Positions 57,265-64,000 of a stretch of DNA of 64,000 bases are shown here, one piece after another; the stretch's first letter is position 1, and each line of letters begins with the position of its first letter. The position numbers and the translations under genes are program-made. Under the pieces are notes generated by a model. That model was not told where the DNA came from, made no database searches, and was given only the letters and a program-made list of their open reading frames with translations. The stretch comes from Labrenzia sp. CE80 (GTDB taxonomy: Bacteria; Pseudomonadota; Alphaproteobacteria; Rhizobiales; Stappiaceae), in the NCBI RefSeq assembly GCF_009650605.1, contig NZ_WAJT01000003.1:310001-374000 (forward strand), written 5' to 3'.

Positions 57265-58617
57265 TCACTTCCCGATACAGAAATCCCGGAAGATAACATC
57301 CAGCAGATCCTCTACATCGATCCGACCCGTGATCCGGCCAAGAGCGTCGGCTGCAGAGCGAAGATCCTCTGCCCTGAGCTCGCCCGGCAGATCGTTCCGT
57401 GTAAAGCCATGATGCAACGCTGAACGACAGTCACGCAGGAAGTGGCGATGTCTTGCACGGGTTGCCAGCGGCGCTTCACCGACTGATATCATTTCACCAA
57501 CGAAACCGGAAAGACGGTCAAGCAATGGCTCGAGACCGTTCTTGTTCAGACACGATACAGCAATTTCAAGGGTCATTCCGGAAGAGTCTCGTTCCGGAAG
57601 AGTCTCAAGATCAACCTTTGTCCGAACGATCCAGACTGGAACAGACTGACGAATGTCCTCGCTCAGACCGGAGACCGAATGGTCCGGGGCAAGTCCTCCA
57701 GGCTCCATGGCCCATAGGATGAGATCAGCTGCTTCCCCACGTGCCTGGGCCCTACGGATCCCTTCCTGCTCGACACGCCCCTCCGTTTCGCGAAGCCCAG
57801 CCGTATCAACCAGCGTCACAGGATAACCGCAAAGGTCCAGATGAACTTCGATCGCGTCGCGCGTCGTTCCAGCCTCCTCGGTGACAATGGCGACATCGCG
57901 GCCCGCAATGGCATTCAACAAGCTCGATTTGCCTGCGTTGGGAGCCCCCATCAAAACAACTTGCAAGCCGGACCTCAGCCGCTCGCCACTTTTCGATTGC
58001 TCAAGATGCTGATCAATTTCTCCAATCAGACCTTCTGCCTGATCCCAAACCTGATCCGCGACACTACCTGGAACATCTTCCTCATCGGCAAAATCAAAGT
58101 CCGCCTCGATCATGGCCCGCATATGGATCAAGCGTTTGCGCCAGTCTTCATAGAGCCGGCCAAGGCCACCACCCATCTGTCGAAAGGCCTGTTTGCGTTG
58201 CGCTTCGGTCTCAGCTGCGATCAGGTCCGAAAGACCTTCCACTTCCGTCAGATCCATCCGCCCCCGGTCAAAAGCGCGCCGGGTAAATTCACCAGCCTCG
58301 GCCGGACGCAAACCCTCAAACCCGGAAAGCACATCGAGAATGCACGCCACCACTGCCCGACCGCCATGGCATTGCAGCTCTGCCACGTCCTCACCTGTAA
58401 AGCTTGATGGTCCCTTGAAATACAGAACCAGTGCCTCATCAAGCACATCTCCAGAAACAGGATCGACCAGGCGCTTCAAGGCGGCCTTGCGCGGCTCGGG
58501 CACCACCCCAGATAAACAGTTCAAGACCACCTCAACAGCCGGACCAGACATCCGGATGACCGCGACACCTGCAGGCAAGGCTCCACTCGATAGCGCATAG
58601 ATCGTATCTGACATCAT
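57265..58617 (-). CDS. mnmE: tRNA modification GTPase MnmE
   Basis: 450 residues from the ATG at 58617. N-terminal folate-binding domain (TIYALSSGALPAGVAVIRMSGP), HGGRAVVACILD, GTPase inserted domain with GAPNAGKSSLLN, DTAGLRET, NKNG-like region, and C-terminal Cys in DFCIGK. It partners MnmG. The start lies in three 11-bp tandem repeats; the first two copies carry ATG-ATG-TGA, a minicistron. The upstream SD-like GAAGGA is now 25 bases from the start, so initiation may use reinitiation or a weaker site. Confidence 0.95.
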   Translation of the reverse strand: MMSDTIYALSSGALPAGVAVIRMSGPAVEVVLNCLSGVVPEPRKAALKRLVDPVSGDVLDEALVLYFKGPSSFTGEDVAELQCHGGRAVVACILDVLSGFEGLRPAEAGEFTRRAFDRGRMDLTEVEGLSDLIAAETEAQRKQAFRQMGGGLGRLYEDWRKRLIHMRAMIEADFDFADEEDVPGSVADQVWDQAEGLIGEIDQHLEQSKSGERLRSGLQVVLMGAPNAGKSSLLNAIAGRDVAIVTEEAGTTRDAIEVHLDLCGYPVTLVDTAGLRETEGRVEQEGIRRAQARGEAADLILWAMEPGGLAPDHSVSGLSEDIRQSVPVWIVRTKVDLETLPERDSSGMTLEIAVSCLNKNGLEPLLDRLSGFVGEMISVGEAPLATRARHRHFLRDCRSALHHGFTRNDLPGELRAEDLRSAADALGRITGRIDVEDLLDVIFRDFCIGK

Positions 58618-58639
58618 TCTCACATCATTCTCACATCAT
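58607..58639 (-). repeat. Three tandem 11-bp repeats at the mnmE start
   Basis: Reading the minus strand: ATGATGTGAGA, ATGATGTGAGA, ATGATGTCAGA (58639 down to 58607). The first two units are identical and encode Met-Met-stop; the third differs by one base (TGA to TCA), converting the stop into Ser so that mnmE translation continues. The only SD-like element, GAAGGA, abuts the first unit. Because 11 is not a multiple of three, changes in copy number would not change the coding frame of the last unit but would change the spacing from the SD. Confidence 0.9.
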
Positions 58640-58739
58640 TCCTTCAAGCAGGCCATCGTGCCCCGCTTGCACTTGCCGGCGAATTGCTGAACCTTAGCCA
58701 TCCAGCGACCCGCAAATCCCGTTAGGACCGCAACTCCCC

Positions 58740-60755
58740 ATGACCGAAAACCGCCTCGTCCAATCAACCAGTCCGTATCTGCTCCAGCACAAGGACAACC
58801 CGGTTCACTGGTACCAATGGGGCGAAGAAGCACTTGCTGCAGCAAAGAACCAGAACAAGCCGATCCTCCTCTCGGTAGGCTATGCAGCCTGTCATTGGTG
58901 CCACGTTATGGCTCATGAGAGCTTCGAGGATCCAGCGACTGCGGAGGTAATGAACCGCCTCTTCATCAATATCAAGGTTGATCGCGAGGAACGTCCGGAT
59001 ATTGATCAGATCTATATGAAGGCGCTCCATGCCCTTGGCGAACAGGGTGGCTGGCCGTTGACCATGTTCCTGACGCCCGAGGGCGAACCCTTTTGGGGCG
59101 GAACCTATTATCCAAAGACTGCGCAGTGGGGCCGTCCCTCATTCGTCGATACGCTCGAAGCTGTCGCAAACACCTTCGAGACGGATCGGGAGCGAATCGA
59201 AAACAACCGAAGCGGACTGATGGAAGCCCTGAAGGCAGAGATCACACCCACCGCCCCGATTGATCGCAGTCTTATGATGGCCGCGGGTGACCGGCTTGTC
59301 GGCCTGTTTGACACGGAGCATGGCGGGATCAAGGGAGCGCCGAAATTCCCGCAAGCATCCGTGCTCGATCTCGTCTGGCGCGTCGGCCTGCGTGGCGGCA
59401 ATGACACTGCCAAGGACGCCTACCTTCATACGCTTCGACAGATCAGCAATGGAGGGATCTATGACCATCTCAAAGGTGGAATCGCCCGCTATTCGGTCGA
59501 CCACCTTTGGCTTGTCCCCCACTTCGAAAAGATGCTCTACGACAACGGCCAGTACCTCGGCCATCTCGTCAATGCCTATCAGGCTACTGGTGACGAGCTG
59601 TTTCGACGCCGAATCGAAGAGACCGCCGATTGGCTGTTGAGTGAGATGAAGCTGCCCGGTGGAGCATTTGCCTCCAGCCTGGACGCGGACAGCGAAGGGG
59701 AAGAAGGCCGATTTTATGTCTGGTCGTCGGACGAGATAACTGAGGTGCTCGGCGAAGAAGATGCCCTGGCTTTCGCCAAGTCCTACGACGTTCATCCCTC
59801 TGGCAATTGGGAAGGCATCACGATCCTCAATCGGCTGAAGTCTCCGAGCGTCTCAGCCAAGGAAGAAACACGCCTGGCAAAGATGCGCGAGAAACTTCTG
59901 AAACGCCGTGAGAACCGCATTCGACCGTCCATGGACGACAAGGTCCTTGCCGACTGGAATGGCTACACCATCACTGGCTTTGCCCGTGCCAGTCATTTTG
60001 TTTCACGTGAATCATATTTGGAGGCAGCGCGCACAGCCTATGACTTCGTCACGAGCGAGATGAGCCGCGACGGTCGTATCGGACATTCATGGCGTGACGG
60101 AACACTGGTCTTCCCGGGCTTTGCCACTGACCAGGCAAGCATGATGGTCGCAGCCCTCGCCCTGGCCGAAGCCGATCCGGAACGGATCAAGCGCTACATA
60201 ACCGATGCCGAGGACTTGGCAACCATTCTTGAGCAGCACTATCAAAGTGAAGAAGGCGCCTATTTCCTCACCGCAGATGATGCACCGGGACTGATAACCC
60301 GCCCATTCAGCGTCGCGGATGAAGCCACGCCCAACGCCAATGGAACCGCAGCTGAAGCTTTTTCGAGGCTCTATCTGATGACTGGCAAGGAGCGATACAA
60401 AACACTGGCGGACAAACTGCTGATCGCTCTGTCGGCAGAGATACCGAAGAACATCTTCGCGACCGCCTCTCTCCTCTCGGCCTTTGATACGCGAACCAAC
60501 GGACGGTTGGCCGTCATCGTTGCGCCGGAAGGAACGGATCCGAATCCATTTATCAAGGTTCTGAACCGCGCGGTTGATCCCGCCTTGATGCAAATCCTTG
60601 TCAGCTCAACCGATGACTTTCCAGACGGTCACCCTGCGAAATACAAGAACGCGCTGGATGATAAGCCGACCGTCTATCTCTGCCGCGAGGGAGCATGCTC
60701 GTTTCCGATCCAAAGCCGTCGGGACCTTGAAATAATCTTGCAGAAGGTCGACTAG
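58740..60755 (+). CDS. Thioredoxin-domain (DUF255/YyaL) protein
   Basis: 671 residues. N-terminal thioredoxin-like domain with ACHWCHVMAHESFED, Cys51-x-x-Cys54, and GWPLTMFLTPEGEPFWGGTYYP; the rest is an (alpha/alpha)6 toroid like N-acylglucosamine epimerases. Members include YyaL and SPATA20; function unknown. A parS-like 16-mer at 59999-60014 is inside the gene. The C-terminal stop shares the palindrome CTAG with the convergent GNAT gene. Confidence 0.9.
   Translation: MTENRLVQSTSPYLLQHKDNPVHWYQWGEEALAAAKNQNKPILLSVGYAACHWCHVMAHESFEDPATAEVMNRLFINIKVDREERPDIDQIYMKALHALGEQGGWPLTMFLTPEGEPFWGGTYYPKTAQWGRPSFVDTLEAVANTFETDRERIENNRSGLMEALKAEITPTAPIDRSLMMAAGDRLVGLFDTEHGGIKGAPKFPQASVLDLVWRVGLRGGNDTAKDAYLHTLRQISNGGIYDHLKGGIARYSVDHLWLVPHFEKMLYDNGQYLGHLVNAYQATGDELFRRRIEETADWLLSEMKLPGGAFASSLDADSEGEEGRFYVWSSDEITEVLGEEDALAFAKSYDVHPSGNWEGITILNRLKSPSVSAKEETRLAKMREKLLKRRENRIRPSMDDKVLADWNGYTITGFARASHFVSRESYLEAARTAYDFVTSEMSRDGRIGHSWRDGTLVFPGFATDQASMMVAALALAEADPERIKRYITDAEDLATILEQHYQSEEGAYFLTADDAPGLITRPFSVADEATPNANGTAAEAFSRLYLMTGKERYKTLADKLLIALSAEIPKNIFATASLLSAFDTRTNGRLAVIVAPEGTDPNPFIKVLNRAVDPALMQILVSSTDDFPDGHPAKYKNALDDKPTVYLCREGACSFPIQSRRDLEIILQKVD
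59999..60014. promoter_or_regulatory. parS-like site 4 inside the DUF255 gene
   Basis: TGTTTCACGTGAATCA has one mismatch to the parS consensus (position 14). It encodes Val-Ser-Arg-Glu-Ser (FVSRESY). Confidence 0.65.
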
Positions 60756-61324
60756 CCGCCGGTCTGGGCGACCCAGTCCTTCCGGCTCAGGCGATAGAGC
60801 ACGTGTGGCTCCAGCGGGTGACCTTGCTCGACAGCTGGATGAAGAAAGTCGTCGGCTGGATCGTAGGTCATCCCAAGTCGCTCCATCACCCTGCGCGAAG
60901 GAGCATTGGTGACAGTGGTGAAGGAAACGATTTCCTCCAGGTCCAAAGTTACGAAACCGAATCGAAGCCAGACCCTTGCTGCCTCTGTTGCATAGCCCTT
61001 GCCCCAGGCGCTGCGCGCAAGCCGCCAGCCAACCTCAACGCAAGGATCGCATGGCAGGGGCTTGGCGTAGGACGGCCGGGACAAGCCAACAAACCCGAGA
61101 AAATCTCCAGACGCCTTCTCTTCGATCGGCGCAAAGCAAAATCCATCGGACTTTTCCTTTGCCAGAGCCTTGTCCATGAGAGTGTCACTCAACTCGCGCG
61201 ACAAAGGCGCAGGGAAGTAACGCATAACCTCAGGGTCAGCATTAATGCTCGCGAAGACATCCCGATCGGTTTCCCTGAAGGAGCGCAATATCAGGCGCTC
61301 CGTCTCCATAATCATCTCTGGCAT
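60752..61324 (-). CDS. GNAT family N-acetyltransferase
   Basis: 190 residues, RimJ/RimL-like GNAT. ETERLILRSFRETDRD at the start, VGWRLARSAWGKGYATEAARVWLRFGF (acetyl-CoA binding V-x-x-x-x-R/Q-x-x-G-x-G/A) and FTTVTNAPSRRVMERLGMTYD are typical. Substrate cannot be predicted. Stop overlaps the DUF255 gene stop in CTAG. Confidence 0.92.
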   Translation of the reverse strand: MPEMIMETERLILRSFRETDRDVFASINADPEVMRYFPAPLSRELSDTLMDKALAKEKSDGFCFAPIEEKASGDFLGFVGLSRPSYAKPLPCDPCVEVGWRLARSAWGKGYATEAARVWLRFGFVTLDLEEIVSFTTVTNAPSRRVMERLGMTYDPADDFLHPAVEQGHPLEPHVLYRLSRKDWVAQTGG

Positions 61325-61363
61325 TTTTCATCCCGCATCCGATACAACTGACTCAACGGCAGT

Positions 61364-61379
61364 GGATTCACGTGAAACA
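61364..61379. promoter_or_regulatory. parS-like site 5
   Basis: GGATTCACGTGAAACA: two mismatches to the parS consensus (positions 1 and 3), with the central 13 bases intact. It lies in the gap between the GNAT gene and rho. Confidence 0.6.
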
Positions 61380-61396
61380 CATGCTTAACAAACAAT

Positions 61397-61430
61397 AAAG
61401 GCCCGACAATTTCCACATTGCCGCGCCTTT
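61397..61430 (-). terminator. Terminator after rho
   Basis: On the minus strand a 14-base stem (13 of 14 pairs, one G-U and one G-G mismatch) from 61430-61417 and 61410-61397 around a six-base loop, followed by ATTGTTTGTT. It lies 27 bases after the rho stop. Confidence 0.85.
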
Positions 61431-61457
61431 ATGAAACCAGTTCGGATCCGATTCAGA

Positions 61458-62741
61458 TCAGGTGTTCATGCTGTCGAAGAAATCATCGTTCGACTTGGTC
61501 TGCTTCAGCTTGTCGAGAAGGAACTCGATAGCATCGACGGTTCCCATTGGATTGAGGATCCGGCGAAGAACAAACGTCTTCTTGAGCCGTTCGGCAGGAA
61601 CGAGGAGCTCTTCCTTACGTGTGCCGGAACGCTGAATATCAATCGCAGGATAAACCCGCTTGTCCGAGATCTTCCGATCCAGGATGATTTCAGAGTTACC
61701 CGTGCCCTTGAATTCTTCGAAGATGACTTCATCCATACGGCTGCCCGTATCGATCAGCGCGGTCGCAATGATGGTCAGTGACCCACCCTCTTCAATGTTA
61801 CGGGCTGCACCGAAGAAACGCTTCGGACGTTGCAGGGCGTTGGCATCGACACCACCGGTAAGAACCTTACCGGAAGATGGCACAACGGTGTTGTAGGCAC
61901 GGCCCAATCGCGTGATGGAGTCCAGAAGGATGACAACGTCGCGGCCATGCTCCGTCAGACGCTTGGCTTTTTCGATCACCATTTCAGCGACCTGTACGTG
62001 CCGCGTTGCCGGCTCATCGAATGTAGAAGAAACAACTTCGCCCTTCACCGTGCGCTGCATATCCGTCACTTCTTCCGGACGCTCATCGATCAAAAGAACG
62101 ATCAGGTAGCACTCCGGATGATTGGTCGTGATCGACTGCGCGATGTTTTGAAGGAAGACGGTCTTACCCGTGCGTGGCGGCGCAGTGATCAACGCGCGTT
62201 GGCCCTTGCCGAGCGGAGCAACCAGATCGATCACGCGAGAAGAAAGATCCTTCTTGGTTGGATCTTCAATCTCCATCTTGAACTTTTCGTCAGGATAAAG
62301 CGGGGTCAGGTTGTCAAAGTGAACCTTGTGGCGCGCCTTGTCCGGATCTTCAAAGTTGATCGTGTTGACCTTCAGAAGGGCAAAATAGCGCTCGCCTTCC
62401 TTGGGGCTGCGGATCTGTCCTTCAACCGTATCACCTGTCCGCAGGGAAAATCTGCGGATCTGGGAGGGAGAGACATAGATGTCGTCAGGTCCAGGAAGAT
62501 AGTTTGCGTCCGGTGAGCGAAGGAAGCCAAAGCCGTCCTGCAGGACTTCGACGACACCTTCGCCGATAATTTCAACGTCCTGAGCCGCAAGGTTCTTCAG
62601 GATCGCAAACATGAGCTCCTGCTTGCGCATGGTGCTCGCGTTTTCAACTTCAAGCTCTTCCGCAACTTGCAGGAGCTCGGTTGGTGTTTTCTGTTTGAGG
62701 TCTTTGAGTTTCATTTCCCGAATCGAGTTGGGCTCTGTCAT
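61458..62741 (-). CDS. rho: Transcription termination factor Rho
   Basis: 427 residues. Rho N-terminal domain (ENASTMRKQELMFAILK), RNA-binding domain with GFGFLRSPDANYLPGPDDIYVSPSQIRRF in parts, P-loop APPRTGKTVFLQNIA, Walker B VVILLDSITRLGRAYN and Q/R-loop GGVDANALQRPKRFFGAARN. Ends NDDFFDSMNT, the common Rhizobiales end. A second start at 62714 (MKLKDLK) would also fit. Follows hemJ by 251 bases on the same strand. Confidence 0.97.
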   Translation of the reverse strand: MTEPNSIREMKLKDLKQKTPTELLQVAEELEVENASTMRKQELMFAILKNLAAQDVEIIGEGVVEVLQDGFGFLRSPDANYLPGPDDIYVSPSQIRRFSLRTGDTVEGQIRSPKEGERYFALLKVNTINFEDPDKARHKVHFDNLTPLYPDEKFKMEIEDPTKKDLSSRVIDLVAPLGKGQRALITAPPRTGKTVFLQNIAQSITTNHPECYLIVLLIDERPEEVTDMQRTVKGEVVSSTFDEPATRHVQVAEMVIEKAKRLTEHGRDVVILLDSITRLGRAYNTVVPSSGKVLTGGVDANALQRPKRFFGAARNIEEGGSLTIIATALIDTGSRMDEVIFEEFKGTGNSEIILDRKISDKRVYPAIDIQRSGTRKEELLVPAERLKKTFVLRRILNPMGTVDAIEFLLDKLKQTKSNDDFFDSMNT

Positions 62742-62955
62742 TTTGATGGATTAATGCCTTGATTGTTCTTCTTAAACCAGGACTAGGAACGAGAGTTCAG
62801 AAGAAGATAGGAAGGTATTCTGAGAGACTGCCAGTTTGGTCTAGATCAGACGTGGCTGCCGGGACCGTTGGATGCTTATGCTCCACAACGCCGGCTGGAA
62901 TTTGGCGAAACCCTAAGTGATTTCAAAAAAATCTGCAAGTACATAAAAAGGCGTA

Positions 62956-62977
62956 GATGGCAGATAAATCTGCCATC
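62956..62977 (-). terminator. Hairpin after hemJ
   Basis: GATGGCAGA (62956-62964) and TCTGCCATC (62969-62977) pair perfectly over 9 bp with a TAAA loop; on the minus strand it is followed by TACGCCTTTTTATG. It lies 16 bases after the hemJ stop and likely ends the hemE-hemJ transcript. Confidence 0.7.
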
Positions 62978-62992
62978 CAACAGAATTCGCGG

Positions 62993-63421
62993 TTAGAACG
63001 GCTTCCCAATGACAAGAATAACAATGAATATCATCAAGACCGTCGGCACCTCATTAAGGATCCGATAGAATTTCGCCGACTTTTTATTCTCGTCTCGTGC
63101 GAAACGCTTAACACATCCTGAGAGGTAACCGTGTGCGGCGGACATCAGGAGAACGAGCGTCAGCTTGGCATGAAACCAGCCCTGGCTAAATGCTCCGATC
63201 TCGTAGGCTGCCCACAGACCAAAGATCCAGGCTGAGATCATGGCCGGATTGATGATGGCTTTCAGCAAGCGCCGTTCCATCACCTTGAAGGTTTCCGACT
63301 TGTCTGAACCCACCTCTGCATCAACGTGATAGACGAAGAGCCGTGGCAGGTAGAGCATTCCCGCCATCCAGGCGATGATCGAAATCACGTGTATGGATTT
63401 CACCCACTCATAGACACCCAT
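62993..63421 (-). CDS. hemJ: Protoporphyrinogen IX oxidase HemJ
   Basis: 142 residues with four membrane helices. Conserved His in YEWVKSIHVISIIAWMAGMLYLPRLFVYH in two parts, RRLLKAIINPAMISAW and WFHAKLTLVL match the HemJ/UPF0093 family that carries out the penultimate step of heme synthesis, protoporphyrinogen to protoporphyrin IX. Six bases after hemE, so they are one unit. Confidence 0.93.
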   Translation of the reverse strand: MGVYEWVKSIHVISIIAWMAGMLYLPRLFVYHVDAEVGSDKSETFKVMERRLLKAIINPAMISAWIFGLWAAYEIGAFSQGWFHAKLTLVLLMSAAHGYLSGCVKRFARDENKKSAKFYRILNEVPTVLMIFIVILVIGKPF

Positions 63422-63426
63422 TGGAC

Positions 63427-64000
63427 CTATCCCCGCTTAACCCGATCAACCATCCGCGCAACGTTTTCCGGATCGGCATCCGGCGTCACTCCATGGCCAA
63501 GGTTGAAAACCAGCGGACCCTTGTCGAATGTCTGCAAGATGTGATCAACGCCTTCATCCAGCGCAGAACCCCCTGCGACAAGGCGCATTGGATCGAGATT
63601 GCCCTGGATCGGAACTTTCTTCTGGATCTCGAGAGCCAGGCCGTCCGGTGCGGTCCAATCAAGTCCAACCGCATCAACCCCCGTTTTCGCGATGTAGGTT
63701 TCCATACGCGCTGCGGATGACTTCGGGAAACCAATGATCTTCGCGCCCGGCCTTTGAGCTTTCACGCCCTGGACAATGGCCCGGGTCGGCTGGATTGACC
63801 AACGCTCAAACCCGGCATCGTCCAAGACACCTGCCCAGGTATCAAATATCTGAACCGCATCAGCACCGGCATCAAGCTGACGAACGAGGTAGCGGATCGA
63901 AGCGGTAACAAGGTGGTCGATGAAGCGAGCGAGAAGACCTGGGTCTCGATAGGATCCCACACGGGCTGCAACCTGGTCCTGGGTTGTGTGTCCAGCGACA
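63427..64000 (-). CDS. hemE: Uroporphyrinogen decarboxylase, C-terminal part
   Basis: The gene runs off the right edge; about 190 C-terminal residues are present and the frame is open to base 64000 (reading VAGHTTQDQVAARV ahead of YRDPG). The VRQLDAGADAVQIFDTWAGVL, FPKSSAARMETY, VGLDWTAP, QGNLDP and FNLGHGVTPDADPENVARMVD blocks are typical of HemE. It makes coproporphyrinogen III. In Caulobacter and relatives oriC lies beside hemE. A GTG at 63960 is internal, not the start. Confidence 0.94.
   Translation of the reverse strand, partial: VAGHTTQDQVAARVGSYRDPGLLARFIDHLVTASIRYLVRQLDAGADAVQIFDTWAGVLDDAGFERWSIQPTRAIVQGVKAQRPGAKIIGFPKSSAARMETYIAKTGVDAVGLDWTAPDGLALEIQKKVPIQGNLDPMRLVAGGSALDEGVDHILQTFDKGPLVFNLGHGVTPDADPENVARMVDRVKRG

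Noticed and set aside
1..64000. tRNA, rRNA, 4.5S RNA, CRISPR and IS searches
   Set aside because: I looked for tRNA T-loop words, the SRP RNA GGAAGCAGC core, spaced repeats and inverted terminal repeats with transposase-like products, and found none that stood up.

Overview
The window looks like chromosomal core DNA of an alphaproteobacterium of the Hyphomicrobiales (Rhizobiales), probably close to Stappiaceae (Roseibium/Labrenzia/Stappia). This rests on gene order and protein character: ftsE-ftsX-ydcF-plsC, tlpA/argH-lptM-lysA-TIGR02302, ffh-rpsP-rimM-trmD-rplS-leuC, and hemE-hemJ-rho ... mnmE-mnmG-rsmG-parA-parB / holA-lptE-leuS. I see no rRNA, tRNA, insertion sequence, integrase or CRISPR array. 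Genes are dense, with many 4-base overlaps, and coding G+C is high except in one TadG-like gene.

Layout. 1-13000: envelope and cell-division genes (DUF2125, ChaC-like, plsC, ydcF, ftsX, ftsE), a zinc-ribbon membrane protein, hpt, a CpdR-like response regulator, a Q-rich TIGR02302 protein, lysA, an LptM-like lipoprotein, argH and tlpA. 13000-14000: three small genes whose products share a C-terminal GLG-N/G-x-hydrophobic-D tail; one is a YjfB-type motility protein and has a CtrA-type box just upstream. 14000-24900: acyl-CoA and electron-transfer metabolism (acyl-CoA ligase, hydroxyacyl-CoA dehydrogenase, etfBA), rhomboid protease, cobalamin adenosyltransferase, HIG1 protein, SDR, ubiquinone hydroxylase, tesB, a CobW-type GTPase and a small acidic protein. 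25000-26800: a D,D-carboxypeptidase and a 381-base gap with a sigma54-like promoter. 26800-33200: a urease operon ureD-A-x-B-y-C-z-E-F-G carrying three non-canonical genes (a His-rich membrane mini-protein, an LprI/DUF1311 protein and a glutathione S-transferase). 33300-41500: DUF1761, acs, the low-GC TadG-like gene, HNH endonuclease, leuC, rplS and trmD. 41600-48000: VanZ-like, rimM, rpsP, chorismate mutase, ffh, trkH, EF-hand mini-protein and YggS.

48277-64000 is an origin-proximal chromosome-segregation block: leuS-lptE-holA, then converging on it parB-parA-rsmG-mnmG and mnmE, a DUF255 thioredoxin-like protein, a GNAT, rho, hemJ and a hemE truncated by the right edge. Five parS-like 16-mers (consensus TGTTTCACGTGAAACA) lie between 55050 and 61379, two of them inside coding sequence. 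In relatives such as Caulobacter, oriC lies beside hemE, so the origin is probably just beyond base 64000.

Genes work together mainly as operons: ftsE/ftsX (with a CtrA-type box in front), etfB/etfA feeding electrons from acyl-CoA oxidation, the urease structural and nickel-insertion genes, the ribosome/SRP cluster, and ParA/ParB with their parS sites. The least-explained element is the 13024-13954 small-gene trio; next are an 11-bp triple repeat that makes two ATG-ATG-TGA minicistrons before mnmE, and the extra genes inside the urease operon.
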